Assembly (NCBI GenBank): GCA_026982235.1
Contig: JALSHM010000376.1
Span: 1 to 12,141 of the forward strand
DNA: 12,141 nucleotides
Reading direction: 5' to 3'
Origin: Robiginitomaculum sp.
Lineage (GTDB): Bacteria; Pseudomonadota; Alphaproteobacteria; Caulobacterales; Maricaulaceae
This document shows positions 6,203 to 12,141 of the stretch, piece by piece; the stretch's first letter is position 1, and each line of letters begins with the position of its first letter. A model generated the notes under the pieces. It made no database searches. It was not told where the DNA came from and saw only the letters and a list, made by a program, of their open reading frames with translations. The translations under genes were made by a program, and so were the position numbers.

Positions 6203-7456
6203 GTGGAGCCTGAATTTCAAATAATTGGCGGTGGGTTAATCGGACTTTCAACGGCCTATGCGCTCCTGAAACGTGGTGCGTCTGTGCGTGTTATTGAAGC
6301 CAGAGAATCTGTTGCCCTTGAAACCAGTTTCGCCAATGCGGGCATGGTTCATGCATCACTGGCCGATCCGTGGAACGGGCCGGGGGTTGGGTGGCAAATG
6401 CTAGGATCGCTCATTGGAGTAAAGTCGCCAATGACTTTAAGGTTGAAAACACTGCCAAGCCTTACTGGTTGGGGGCTGAAATTCCTCAAACATGCGACCC
6501 CATCCCGGCACTGGCGAGCCACACAGGCTAATTATCAACTGGCTGAATATTCGGCTGCTCTCATTCACACTTGGCGCCACGCGCTGAATATTCAAGATGA
6601 TTTTCAGGGGCTGGGTCTGCTAAAAATATTTCGCCAACAAGCCGCCCTAGATAAAGCAGCGCTGATTTCAGATAAGCTATGTTCTTTGGGGCTGAGAGCC
6701 GAATATTTATCGGGTAGTGCAGCGGCTCAAAAGGAACCTTGCCTCGCGCCAATCGCAGATAAACTCGTAGGAGCGATATATTACCCGGATGATTATAAAG
6801 CCGATGCTTATTCTTTTTGCCGAGCGCTTGAACAGGCCGTTATCAAGCTTGGCGGCGAAATTCTCATCAACACAAAAGTGCTTTCATTGCGTGAACAAAA
6901 TGCTCGGATAACAGGTGCGCGAACATCCGCAAAAGACTTGCAGGCGGACACAACTATCATAGCGGCAGGGGCGCGTAGCACAAATTTACTGCGCCCGCTC
7001 GGCATATGCTTGCATGTCCGGCCTGTTAAGGGGTATTCTTTGAGCTTCGAGAATGTGAAGGGGCCTAGATTGCCCGTGGTAGATGATGGTCAACATTGCG
7101 CCGTCACCTCGCTTGGCCAGGTAATTCGCATCGCTGGCACGGCGGAAATCACCGGATTTGATACAAGCCTACCCCGCTCCCGACTAATGCCGCTTTTAAC
7201 CATGCTACGCGAGGTCTATCCCGCTCTGGCGCAAAATCTGTCCCTAGAGGACGGGAAAGCTTGGCAAGGTTTTCGTCCCGTCAGCGCCGACGGTATCCCT
7301 TGTATCGGCATGGTCAAGCCAGGCTTGGCGATCAATACAGGCCACGGTCATATGGGTTGGACACTATCGGCAGGGTCAGGTGCCTTATTGGCGGATATAT
7401 TACGCGCAAAACCGACCAAAATAGACTCAACACCTTTTCGTCTGAACCGTACTTAA
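6203..7456 (+). CDS. DadA-like FAD-dependent D-amino acid dehydrogenase
   Basis: A 417-residue DAO-family flavoprotein. The N-terminal Rossmann FAD site is IIGGGLIGLSTAYALLKRG with E32 at the end of the second strand. The DadA signature ETSFANAG follows at 40-47. The C-terminal FAD/substrate portion has QGFRPVSADGIPCIG (about 355-369) and NTGHGHMGWTLSAGSG (378-393). DadA oxidises D-amino acids to keto acids and ammonia, passing electrons to the respiratory chain at the inner face of the membrane. Length is as expected. Substrate specificity is not readable, and no alanine racemase gene is adjacent, unlike the classic dadAX operon, so a different amino or imino acid substrate is possible. The start is a GTG one base after the amidase stop, with a poor Shine-Dalgarno, so translation probably depends on coupling. 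Confidence 0.88.
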   Translation: MEPEFQIIGGGLIGLSTAYALLKRGASVRVIEARESVALETSFANAGMVHASLADPWNGPGVGWQMLGSLIGVKSPMTLRLKTLPSLTGWGLKFLKHATPSRHWRATQANYQLAEYSAALIHTWRHALNIQDDFQGLGLLKIFRQQAALDKAALISDKLCSLGLRAEYLSGSAAAQKEPCLAPIADKLVGAIYYPDDYKADAYSFCRALEQAVIKLGGEILINTKVLSLREQNARITGARTSAKDLQADTTIIAAGARSTNLLRPLGICLHVRPVKGYSLSFENVKGPRLPVVDDGQHCAVTSLGQVIRIAGTAEITGFDTSLPRSRLMPLLTMLREVYPALAQNLSLEDGKAWQGFRPVSADGIPCIGMVKPGLAINTGHGHMGWTLSAGSGALLADILRAKPTKIDSTPFRLNRT

Positions 7457-7474
7457 TGGGATGGCACACATAGA

Positions 7475-7502
7475 CGGTAGAAAAAACATCTATCGGTTTT
7501 TG
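7475..7502 (+). terminator. Weak candidate intrinsic terminator between dadA-like gene and rsmB
   Basis: CGGTAGA (7475-7481) can pair with TCTATCG (7489-7495) through a seven-nucleotide A-rich loop; one pair is G-T. A run of five T follows at 7497-7501. The stem is short and not GC-rich, so termination may be partial. It lies in the 53-bp gap before rsmB and could lower read-through from the comF-dadA run. Confidence 0.35.
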
Positions 7503-7509
7503 GAATTGC

Positions 7510-8877
7510 ATGGTAACGCGCCCTATGACTGAACAACACGCACAGAATAAAAAGTTCCAAAATAAAATACCTCACCGCAAAACCCCCAAACATGGGGCGC
7601 GATATGTTGCGGCTCATGGGGTGCGTGAAGTATTGGTGGACGGGACGCCTTTGGATATGGCGCTTTGCGGGCAAGCTTTGTTCGCACAATTAGAACGCCG
7701 CGACCGGGCTTTTGCCCGCATAATCGCTGCCACAGTATTTCGCAGAATGGGACAAATAGATAAAGTTCTGGCGCCTTTTGTCAAGAAAACGCCACCTGAT
7801 TATGCCTTGGCCGTCTTGCGTACAGGGGCGGCGCAGATTCTCTTTTTGGACACCCCGGCCTATGCGGCGGTCAATGGCGCTGTGACCCTTTTGCGCCGCT
7901 CCAAAAAAACCGCCCACATGTCGGGTATGGCCAATGCGGTTTTGCGCCGTGTGACAGAACAAGGGAAAGACTTACTCGCAAGAACCACCACACTTGATAA
8001 TATTCCGAAATGGGTACGCACGTCTTGGATAGAGGCGTATGGCGAGCAGGCTTGCGCACAAATGGCCGATATGCTGGCCAAAGAACCACCCTTAGATATA
8101 ACCCCAAAGGATATGACCTCTAAGCCCGGCATCACTGTGCCGACAGGTGAAATATTAACTGGCGGTACAATTCGCCTCGCCAAAGCTGGTGATGTGCGCG
8201 CACTACCCGGTTACGCCGAAGGTGATTGGTGGGTGCAAGATATTTCTGCGGCTCTGCCCGTGCGTTTATTGGGCGATATTATGGGTAAGCGGGTTTTGGA
8301 TATGTGTGCTGCCCCCGGCGGTAAGACATTACAATTAGCTGCGGCAGGCGCCCAAGTCACCGCTTTGGATAAAAGTGCAGACAGGTTGGAGCGGGTCAAA
8401 GAAAACCTGGAGCGAACAAAATTATCGGCGGAAATTGTCGTTGGCGATGCGGCAAAATGGAAAGACCCGCAACAGGAAAAAAGGGGTGGTTTTGACATTG
8501 TTATCCTAGATGCGCCTTGTACGGCTACGGGCACATTTCGCCGCCGTCCGGATGTATTGCACACAAAAAAGCCTGCAGACATTGATAGTCTTGCCCGCAT
8601 CCAAGAAAAGTTATTATTGGCTGCGGCACGCCATGTGGCGTCCGGCGGGACGTTGATTTACTGCACATGTTCGCTCCAGAAGCGAGAAGGCGAAGAGCAA
8701 ATCTCCAAATTTATGCGAAACAGGACAGATTTTCGCCTTAATTCACTGTTAAATATGAACGCCTTGGGGGTAGCTGAAGCCGAGACGGCTTCAGGTATAA
8801 TCAGGGTCTTGCCACATTTTTTGCAAGAAAAAGGTGGTATGGACGGGTTTTTCATAGCGGCGTTAACCTTGGGTTAA
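7510..8877 (+). CDS. rsmB: 16S rRNA (cytosine-5) methyltransferase RsmB/Fmu
   Basis: A 455-residue RNA m5C methyltransferase that in E. coli methylates C967 of 16S rRNA. A basic N-terminal tail leads into the NusB-like RNA-binding domain (about 30-155: RYVAAHGVREVL, DRAFARIIAATVFRRMG, YAAVNGAVTLLRR, MANAVLRRV). The catalytic domain has motif I VLDMCAAPGGKT (262-273), motif IV LDAPCTATGTFRRRPD (C337) and motif VI YCTCSL (C387), giving both cysteines required by the family; C387 is the expected nucleophile. The region around 200-215 is variable. ATG at 7510 has GGA seven bases upstream; ATG at 7525 is a possible later start. The stop codon lies inside a TTAA-N7-TTAA element that may serve the downstream lipoprotein gene. 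Confidence 0.96.
   Translation: MVTRPMTEQHAQNKKFQNKIPHRKTPKHGARYVAAHGVREVLVDGTPLDMALCGQALFAQLERRDRAFARIIAATVFRRMGQIDKVLAPFVKKTPPDYALAVLRTGAAQILFLDTPAYAAVNGAVTLLRRSKKTAHMSGMANAVLRRVTEQGKDLLARTTTLDNIPKWVRTSWIEAYGEQACAQMADMLAKEPPLDITPKDMTSKPGITVPTGEILTGGTIRLAKAGDVRALPGYAEGDWWVQDISAALPVRLLGDIMGKRVLDMCAAPGGKTLQLAAAGAQVTALDKSADRLERVKENLERTKLSAEIVVGDAAKWKDPQQEKRGGFDIVILDAPCTATGTFRRRPDVLHTKKPADIDSLARIQEKLLLAAARHVASGGTLIYCTCSLQKREGEEQISKFMRNRTDFRLNSLLNMNALGVAEAETASGIIRVLPHFLQEKGGMDGFFIAALTLG
8863..8877. promoter_or_regulatory. Candidate CtrA binding box (TTAA-N7-TTAA)
   Basis: TTAA at 8863-8866, seven bases, then TTAA at 8874-8877, extended to CCAT at 8880. This fits the alphaproteobacterial CtrA consensus TTAA-N7-TTAAC. 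The flanks make it more symmetric: GTTAACC-TTG-GGTTAAC is a perfect 7-bp inverted repeat. The second half-site contains the rsmB stop. The lipoprotein start is 124 bases downstream. A single exact box could arise by chance in a window this size, so confidence is moderate. Confidence 0.42.
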
Positions 8878-9000
8878 CCATGAATTTTGGATAAAGACCC
8901 ACAATGTGTGTGATTAAAGTACGAATTTAGACGTATATTAAGGTTTCTGGCCTAAAGATTGCACAAATCGGCATATATTGTATCAAAATGGGAGTCTCTG
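8878..9000 (+). promoter_or_regulatory. Leader and ribosome binding site of the lipoprotein gene
   Basis: This 123-bp gap holds no gene. A clear Shine-Dalgarno, GGGAG at 8990-8994, lies six bases before ATG 9001 and decides that start. A GANTC site (GAGTC, 8992-8996), the CcrM methylation target in alphaproteobacteria, overlaps it. TATATT at 8934-8939 is a possible -10, but no good -35 is visible, which would be compatible with activator dependence. Confidence 0.5.
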
Positions 9001-9717
9001 ATGAGCGGCAATAAATTTTTTAAGTCCAGCATGATAGTTGGCGCAAGTGTGGTAGCGTTAACATTGGGTGCCTGCGCATCCAGTGGGGCTAATGGTAGTC
9101 GCTACGGTAATGTATATGACTATGAAAGTGGTAGTGGCAGCTGTAATTCAGGTGCCGCATGCGGCGCAGTTGTAACGCCGCCCGTCGAATCACGCTATGG
9201 TTCAACAACCGTTATTGGTGGGCAGCCCGTTAGCCCCGGTGTTGTGTATACAGATTGTTCACAAACCGCTATGGGTTGCGGTACACCTGCCCCCGTTTAT
9301 CAACCGGCACCAATACCAGCTCCAGCGCCAACAACGACTTATTCGACTTCGCCGTCTGTGTCTTATAGCGGTCAAGCCGTGAATTGTCCGCCAAACACAA
9401 CACCAGCTGGCGACGGCACATGTATGATGACTGGCAGTGGGTCTTACATCGGCTCAACCACAGCAACGACCACAACAACTGGTTCTACGGGCTGGAGCGG
9501 ATCTTCAAGCACATCTGGTTCTACAGGTTGGAGCGGTTCTTCAACAAGCGGCGGAACTGTCGATTGTCCTGCCAACACAACTTTGGCAAATGATGGCACA
9601 TGCATGATGAATTCAGGTACGGCGCCAACTGTGACGATTTATCCAACAACGCCGACAACTGGTTATGTACCGCCCGTTGATTATACGGCACCAGTTTATC
9701 AGCCTATTCGTAAGTAA
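9001..9717 (+). CDS. Secreted Ser/Thr/Gly/Pro-rich lipoprotein with internal repeats, unknown function
   Basis: A 238-residue envelope lipoprotein of no family that I recognise. The N-terminus has a basic start (KFFK), a hydrophobic stretch (11-22) and the lipobox LGAC with C25 as lipidation site. The rest is low complexity and probably extended. Two repeat types are visible. A 12-residue unit beginning GSTGWSGSS occurs twice in tandem (161-172, 173-184), encoded by a 36-bp DNA repeat at 9481-9552. A cysteine module CP-x-NTT-x5-DGTCMM occurs at 129-143 and 189-203. Two further cysteine pairs lie nearer the N-terminus (SCNSGAACG, DCSQTAMGCG), so the mature chain has four close Cys pairs that could form small disulfide loops. 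A proline/alanine stretch follows at about 100-112. Monocistronic: own leader, strong terminator behind. An upstream TTG at 8959 would bury the signal peptide and is rejected. Confidence 0.85.
   Translation: MSGNKFFKSSMIVGASVVALTLGACASSGANGSRYGNVYDYESGSGSCNSGAACGAVVTPPVESRYGSTTVIGGQPVSPGVVYTDCSQTAMGCGTPAPVYQPAPIPAPAPTTTYSTSPSVSYSGQAVNCPPNTTPAGDGTCMMTGSGSYIGSTTATTTTTGSTGWSGSSSTSGSTGWSGSSTSGGTVDCPANTTLANDGTCMMNSGTAPTVTIYPTTPTTGYVPPVDYTAPVYQPIRK
9481..9552 (+). repeat. 36-bp tandem repeat within the lipoprotein gene (two units)
   Basis: Units at 9481-9516 and 9517-9552 both begin GGTTCTAC and encode GSTGWSGSSSTS and GSTGWSGSSTSG. They are in frame, so copy-number change by slippage would lengthen or shorten the protein without breaking it. 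Confidence 0.75.
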
Positions 9718-9742
9718 GCGACTGCGAATTTTCGGTTTAATA

Positions 9743-9771
9743 CCCCGCCCTGCCTAGCAGGGCGGGGTTTT
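9743..9771 (+). terminator. Strong Rho-independent terminator after the lipoprotein gene
   Basis: A perfect 11-bp GC-rich stem, CCCCGCCCTGC (9743-9753) with GCAGGGCGGGG (9757-9767), a three-base loop CTA, then TTTT. It lies 25 bases after the lipoprotein stop and should isolate that gene from the heparinase-like gene. Confidence 0.93.
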
Positions 9772-9777
9772 GTGTAA

Positions 9778-9864
9778 ATGGGTGCATGCGGGCACCCATG
9801 ATGCTTGCACTTAAGTGTACGGGCTGATATGGACGAGCCATCAATGAGAGCCTTATGGTGGCTC
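9778..9864 (+). promoter_or_regulatory. Cluster of three inverted repeats in the leader of the heparinase-like gene
   Basis: Between the terminator and ATG 9884 there are three dyads. ATGGGTGC (9778-9785) pairs perfectly with GCACCCAT (9792-9799) over a six-base loop. CACTTAAGTG (9808-9817) is a perfect 10-bp palindrome. GAGCCATCA (9835-9843) pairs with TGGTGGCTC (9856-9864) with one G-T pair and a 12-base loop. None has a T-run on the plus strand, so they are not terminators. They may be operator sites or leader RNA structures; no convincing -35/-10 pair is visible among them. Confidence 0.4.
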
Positions 9865-9883
9865 AAAAACAAAGGTAATTTTA

Positions 9884-11692
9884 ATGGCTAAGCGGATTGG
9901 CATCGGTGATATTGCTAAAGCGGTCATTGGCAAATCCTGGTTCAAGCTTGCCGATGATTTTGGAGCGCCCATTCGTGCTTTAAACTCCGGCACTATTCGG
10001 GTTCCTGACTTTGCCAGCTTGGCCGCGCCTTTGCCTATTGGTGATACTGCTCGGGGTAGCCAAATTCTTGATGGGCGCTTTGTACTCGGTGCGCAGAATT
10101 TGGATGTTGGTGCCCATGGCGACCCTTGGTCTGTGCCTGCCCCGTCACAAAATTATGCGACCCGCCTACACAGCTTTGCTTGGTTAGATGATTTAGCAGC
10201 CACCGTCCTGTCCAAAACACTGATTCGTAAAAATCCGACCATCATGGAAAACGCAAATAAGCGCGCCTGTTATTTGGTTGACTGCTGGATTGCAGTTTAT
10301 GGCAAGTGGAACACATTTGCTTGGCGATCCGATATTCTCACCAACCGGATTTATGCATGGCTGACCAACTGGAAAACCTTGCTGTCTGGGAGTAATAACG
10401 ATAGCGATGACACAGGCGAAGAAGCAGCGCGGCGGACAAATTTAGTGCGTCAACTTAAATATTTGCGTAAAGTATACAGCCAAACTCCCGCAGGTATTGG
10501 CCGTATGAAAGCGGCGGCATGCCTGGTTATTGCAGGTGCGTGCCTAGACGGTAAACAAGACGGGTTTTTAGATCGTGGTCTGGATTTGTTGGACGACGAG
10601 ATAGACGCACAAATTCTAGCAGACGGTGGTCATATTAGCCGTTCGCCCGAGCAAGCTTTACAGGCCCTTGAAATATTGCTCCAAGTTGAGGCCGCATTAG
10701 ACGCGCGTGGTATTTCTGGTTCAAAAGAAATTCGCCGTGCCATAGATCGCACCGCGCCGATTATCGCGTTTTTCAGTACTGAAGATGGTCACCAATTCAG
10801 CTTTCATGGTGGCGGGACAGGCAACCCGCACCGAACTGAAAGCCTGCTGGCCAGAGCCAAAATTAAAGCAAAATCATTTGGTTATTCACCACACACCAAA
10901 TATCAAAAACTTGAACGTAACGGTATTACTGTGATGATAGATGGTGGTGACGTAGCACCCCGCCCATTTGATTTAGATGCACATTTGGCTCCTCTGGCTT
11001 TTGAGATGTCAACACCCTCAGGACCTCTATTCGTAAATTGCGGGTGGAGCAGGGATCAACCCGCGCACTGGCGACAAAGCATGCGTGCCACGGCTGCACA
11101 TACCACCTTGGTCTTGGACGGCAAAAATGCGGGTACATTATTGGAAACAGGTCTTGCGGCAAAGTTAATAGGTTCAGCTGTGTCGCAAGGTGCTGTAAGC
11201 GTCAGCTGCGCCCGCAATGAACAGGAAAGTGGGACTTGGTTGGAAGCCAGTCATAATGGATATTTGAAAGATTACGGTCTAAGCCACCGCCGTAGGTTAT
11301 ATATGGATTTAACCGGAGCAGATATACGCGGCGAAGACCAACTCTTTGTCCCCCTCGGCGTTGACCCATTGCGCCGCGACCTTATTCCATTTGCAATCCG
11401 GTTTCATTTGCATCCTGATGTGAAAGTAACTTTGGCGCAAGACGGACATAGCGCACTCTTGATTCAGCCGGGCGGCAAGGGCTGGCGCTTTCGTGCAGAC
11501 GGCGGGCCGTTGCAGATTGAAAAATCCGTATATCTAGCAGAAGGTAGTCGCCCAACTCGGAGCGAGCAATTGGTCATTCATGGCAATGCATATGGGGACA
11601 GTGATGGGCAAACCCGCTCTAATCGGGTAAGGTGGACGATTAAACGTATGGGCACTGTCGGGGCGCAAAACAGAGATAAAACCAATGGATAA
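9884..11692 (+). CDS. Heparinase II/III-family protein
   Basis: A 602-residue protein of the alphaproteobacterial heparinase II/III-like family. The N-terminal half is alpha-helical, with YATRLHSFAWLDDL (91-104), W-rich helices at 135-165 and ILADGGHISRSP (243-254), a conserved active-site-region motif. The C-terminal beta domain (about 305-590) has SFHGGGTGN, AHLAPLAFEMSTPSGPLFVNC (366-386), WRQSMRATAAHTTLVLDG (396-413) and GYLKDYGLSHRRRLYM. Family members include lyases that cleave uronic-acid polysaccharides by beta-elimination, but the substrate of this subgroup is not established. Oddly for such an enzyme, there is no signal peptide, so it appears cytosolic. Genes of this type often sit close to rsmB in alphaproteobacteria, as here. 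ATG 9884 has AAAGG eight bases upstream. Its stop overlaps the next gene by eight bases, linking it to a polysaccharide synthesis protein. Confidence 0.9.
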   Translation: MAKRIGIGDIAKAVIGKSWFKLADDFGAPIRALNSGTIRVPDFASLAAPLPIGDTARGSQILDGRFVLGAQNLDVGAHGDPWSVPAPSQNYATRLHSFAWLDDLAATVLSKTLIRKNPTIMENANKRACYLVDCWIAVYGKWNTFAWRSDILTNRIYAWLTNWKTLLSGSNNDSDDTGEEAARRTNLVRQLKYLRKVYSQTPAGIGRMKAAACLVIAGACLDGKQDGFLDRGLDLLDDEIDAQILADGGHISRSPEQALQALEILLQVEAALDARGISGSKEIRRAIDRTAPIIAFFSTEDGHQFSFHGGGTGNPHRTESLLARAKIKAKSFGYSPHTKYQKLERNGITVMIDGGDVAPRPFDLDAHLAPLAFEMSTPSGPLFVNCGWSRDQPAHWRQSMRATAAHTTLVLDGKNAGTLLETGLAAKLIGSAVSQGAVSVSCARNEQESGTWLEASHNGYLKDYGLSHRRRLYMDLTGADIRGEDQLFVPLGVDPLRRDLIPFAIRFHLHPDVKVTLAQDGHSALLIQPGGKGWRFRADGGPLQIEKSVYLAEGSRPTRSEQLVIHGNAYGDSDGQTRSNRVRWTIKRMGTVGAQNRDKTNG

Positions 11693-12141
11693 ACCTGCAC
11701 CATCTGCGCCCAATAAATTAGCGCCGTGGCTGACAAAGCTACTGGTAACACTATATGATGTGTTATTGGGGGCGGCATGTATGTATGGTGTCATGCGTCT
11801 TAGATTTCTCTATGAAGGTAAATTAGCCCCCGACCATATTGATATTCGCACTACAATTATTTTCGCCCTTTCGTGCTTGGTCGTTTGGATTGCGACCCGC
11901 GCCAACCGCGCTGTCTGGCGATTTATGTCCCTTGATGATGTACGCACTTTGCTTGGTGCCGTTATTTGGTCAAGTGTTATAACTTTGGTTGTTTTGTTTT
12001 TATTTTTTAACCGAGCCGAGCATTTACCGCGCTCTGTCCCCTTTATAGCGGGCGGATTTTTCTTCTTCATGCTGGTAGCGAGCCGAGCCTTGGTGATGGT
12101 GTATCGTAATGGGGATATAAAGGCTTTGTTTCGGGGCGGGC
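11685..12141 (+). CDS. FlaA1/CapD/WbpM-type nucleotide-sugar dehydratase/epimerase, N-terminal membrane part (3' end outside window)
   Basis: Open from ATG 11685 to the window edge, 152 codons. It reads as the membrane domain of the large FlaA1/CapD/WbpM proteins, which convert UDP-sugars (usually UDP-GlcNAc 4,6-dehydration) for O-antigen or capsule synthesis. About four transmembrane helices are visible: 19-38, 55-71, 89-108 and 117-137. Family hallmarks are present: a basic MRLRF after TM1, the ANRAVWRFMSLDD block (73-85) and RSVPFI before the last helix, which ends in VASRALVMVY. The catalytic SDR domain, expected after about residue 140, lies beyond the window, so dehydratase versus epimerase versus inactive homologue cannot be decided. 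The ATG overlaps the end of the heparinase-like gene by eight bases, indicating translational coupling and a shared surface-polysaccharide role. Confidence 0.85.
   Translation, partial: MDKPAPSAPNKLAPWLTKLLVTLYDVLLGAACMYGVMRLRFLYEGKLAPDHIDIRTTIIFALSCLVVWIATRANRAVWRFMSLDDVRTLLGAVIWSSVITLVVLFLFFNRAEHLPRSVPFIAGGFFFFMLVASRALVMVYRNGDIKALFRGG

Noticed and set aside
8211..8600. Antisense ORF (129 aa) inside rsmB
   Set aside because: It is opposite the conserved catalytic motifs of RsmB and shows Ser/Arg-rich composition typical of a shadow frame.
8959..9000. Upstream TTG extension of the lipoprotein ORF
   Set aside because: ATG 9001 has an ideal GGGAG six bases upstream and gives a proper lipoprotein signal peptide; the extension would put 14 residues before it.
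1..12141. Mobile element, prophage, CRISPR, defence island, tRNA or rRNA
   Set aside because: No transposase, integrase, terminal repeats, regularly spaced repeats, or tRNA/rRNA sequence could be found by reading; the genes are mainly core-type.

Overview
The window looks like a chromosomal core region of an alphaproteobacterium, probably a marine, stalked or dimorphic type near Caulobacterales/Hyphomonadales (Maricaulales). This is inferred, not computed. It rests on the protein types and their order (NDUFAF5-like methyltransferase back to back with ComF, then glutaredoxin and a nitrilase-family amidase; RsmB near a cytosolic heparinase II/III-like protein), a base composition near half GC by eye, and a CtrA-like TTAA-N7-TTAA motif. 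I see no mobile element, tRNA, rRNA or CRISPR array.

Layout. (1) 1-2316, plus strand: the C-terminal end of a mercuric-reductase-like FAD/disulfide oxidoreductase, a two-TM HAMP sensor histidine kinase with no partner regulator in view, and a METTL7/UbiE-like class I methyltransferase. (2) 2313-2811: a small minus-strand ORF (84 aa) with a good ribosome binding site, then an AT-rich divergent intergenic region. That region holds a strong sigma-70-like promoter (ATGACA-N17-TATAAT) overlapped by two adjacent 13-bp operator-like repeats. (3) 2812-3423: a TetR-family regulator, the obvious candidate to bind those repeats. (4) 3436-4332, minus: an NDUFAF5-type methyltransferase-fold protein with a degenerate SAM motif I. 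(5) 4353-7456, plus: a tight run of comF, grxC, a Nit1-type amidase and a DadA-like FAD amino-acid dehydrogenase. (6) 7510-8877: rsmB (16S rRNA m5C methyltransferase). (7) 9001-9717: a secreted, Ser/Thr/Gly-rich lipoprotein with internal repeats and paired cysteines, closed by a strong intrinsic terminator at 9743-9771. (8) 9884 to the end: a heparinase II/III-family protein translationally coupled to a truncated FlaA1/CapD-type membrane nucleotide-sugar dehydratase/epimerase.

How they may work together (inference). The grxC-nit-dadA block suggests glutathione and amino/keto-acid housekeeping. The heparinase-like/FlaA1 pair suggests the start of a surface polysaccharide locus. The lipoprotein upstream may be envelope-associated and CtrA-controlled. 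No gene set here clearly forms a new defence or biosynthetic system. The best leads are the tandem operator at the tetR promoter, the CtrA-like box overlapping the rsmB stop, the NDUFAF5 homologue with an eroded SAM site, and the repeat-bearing lipoprotein.
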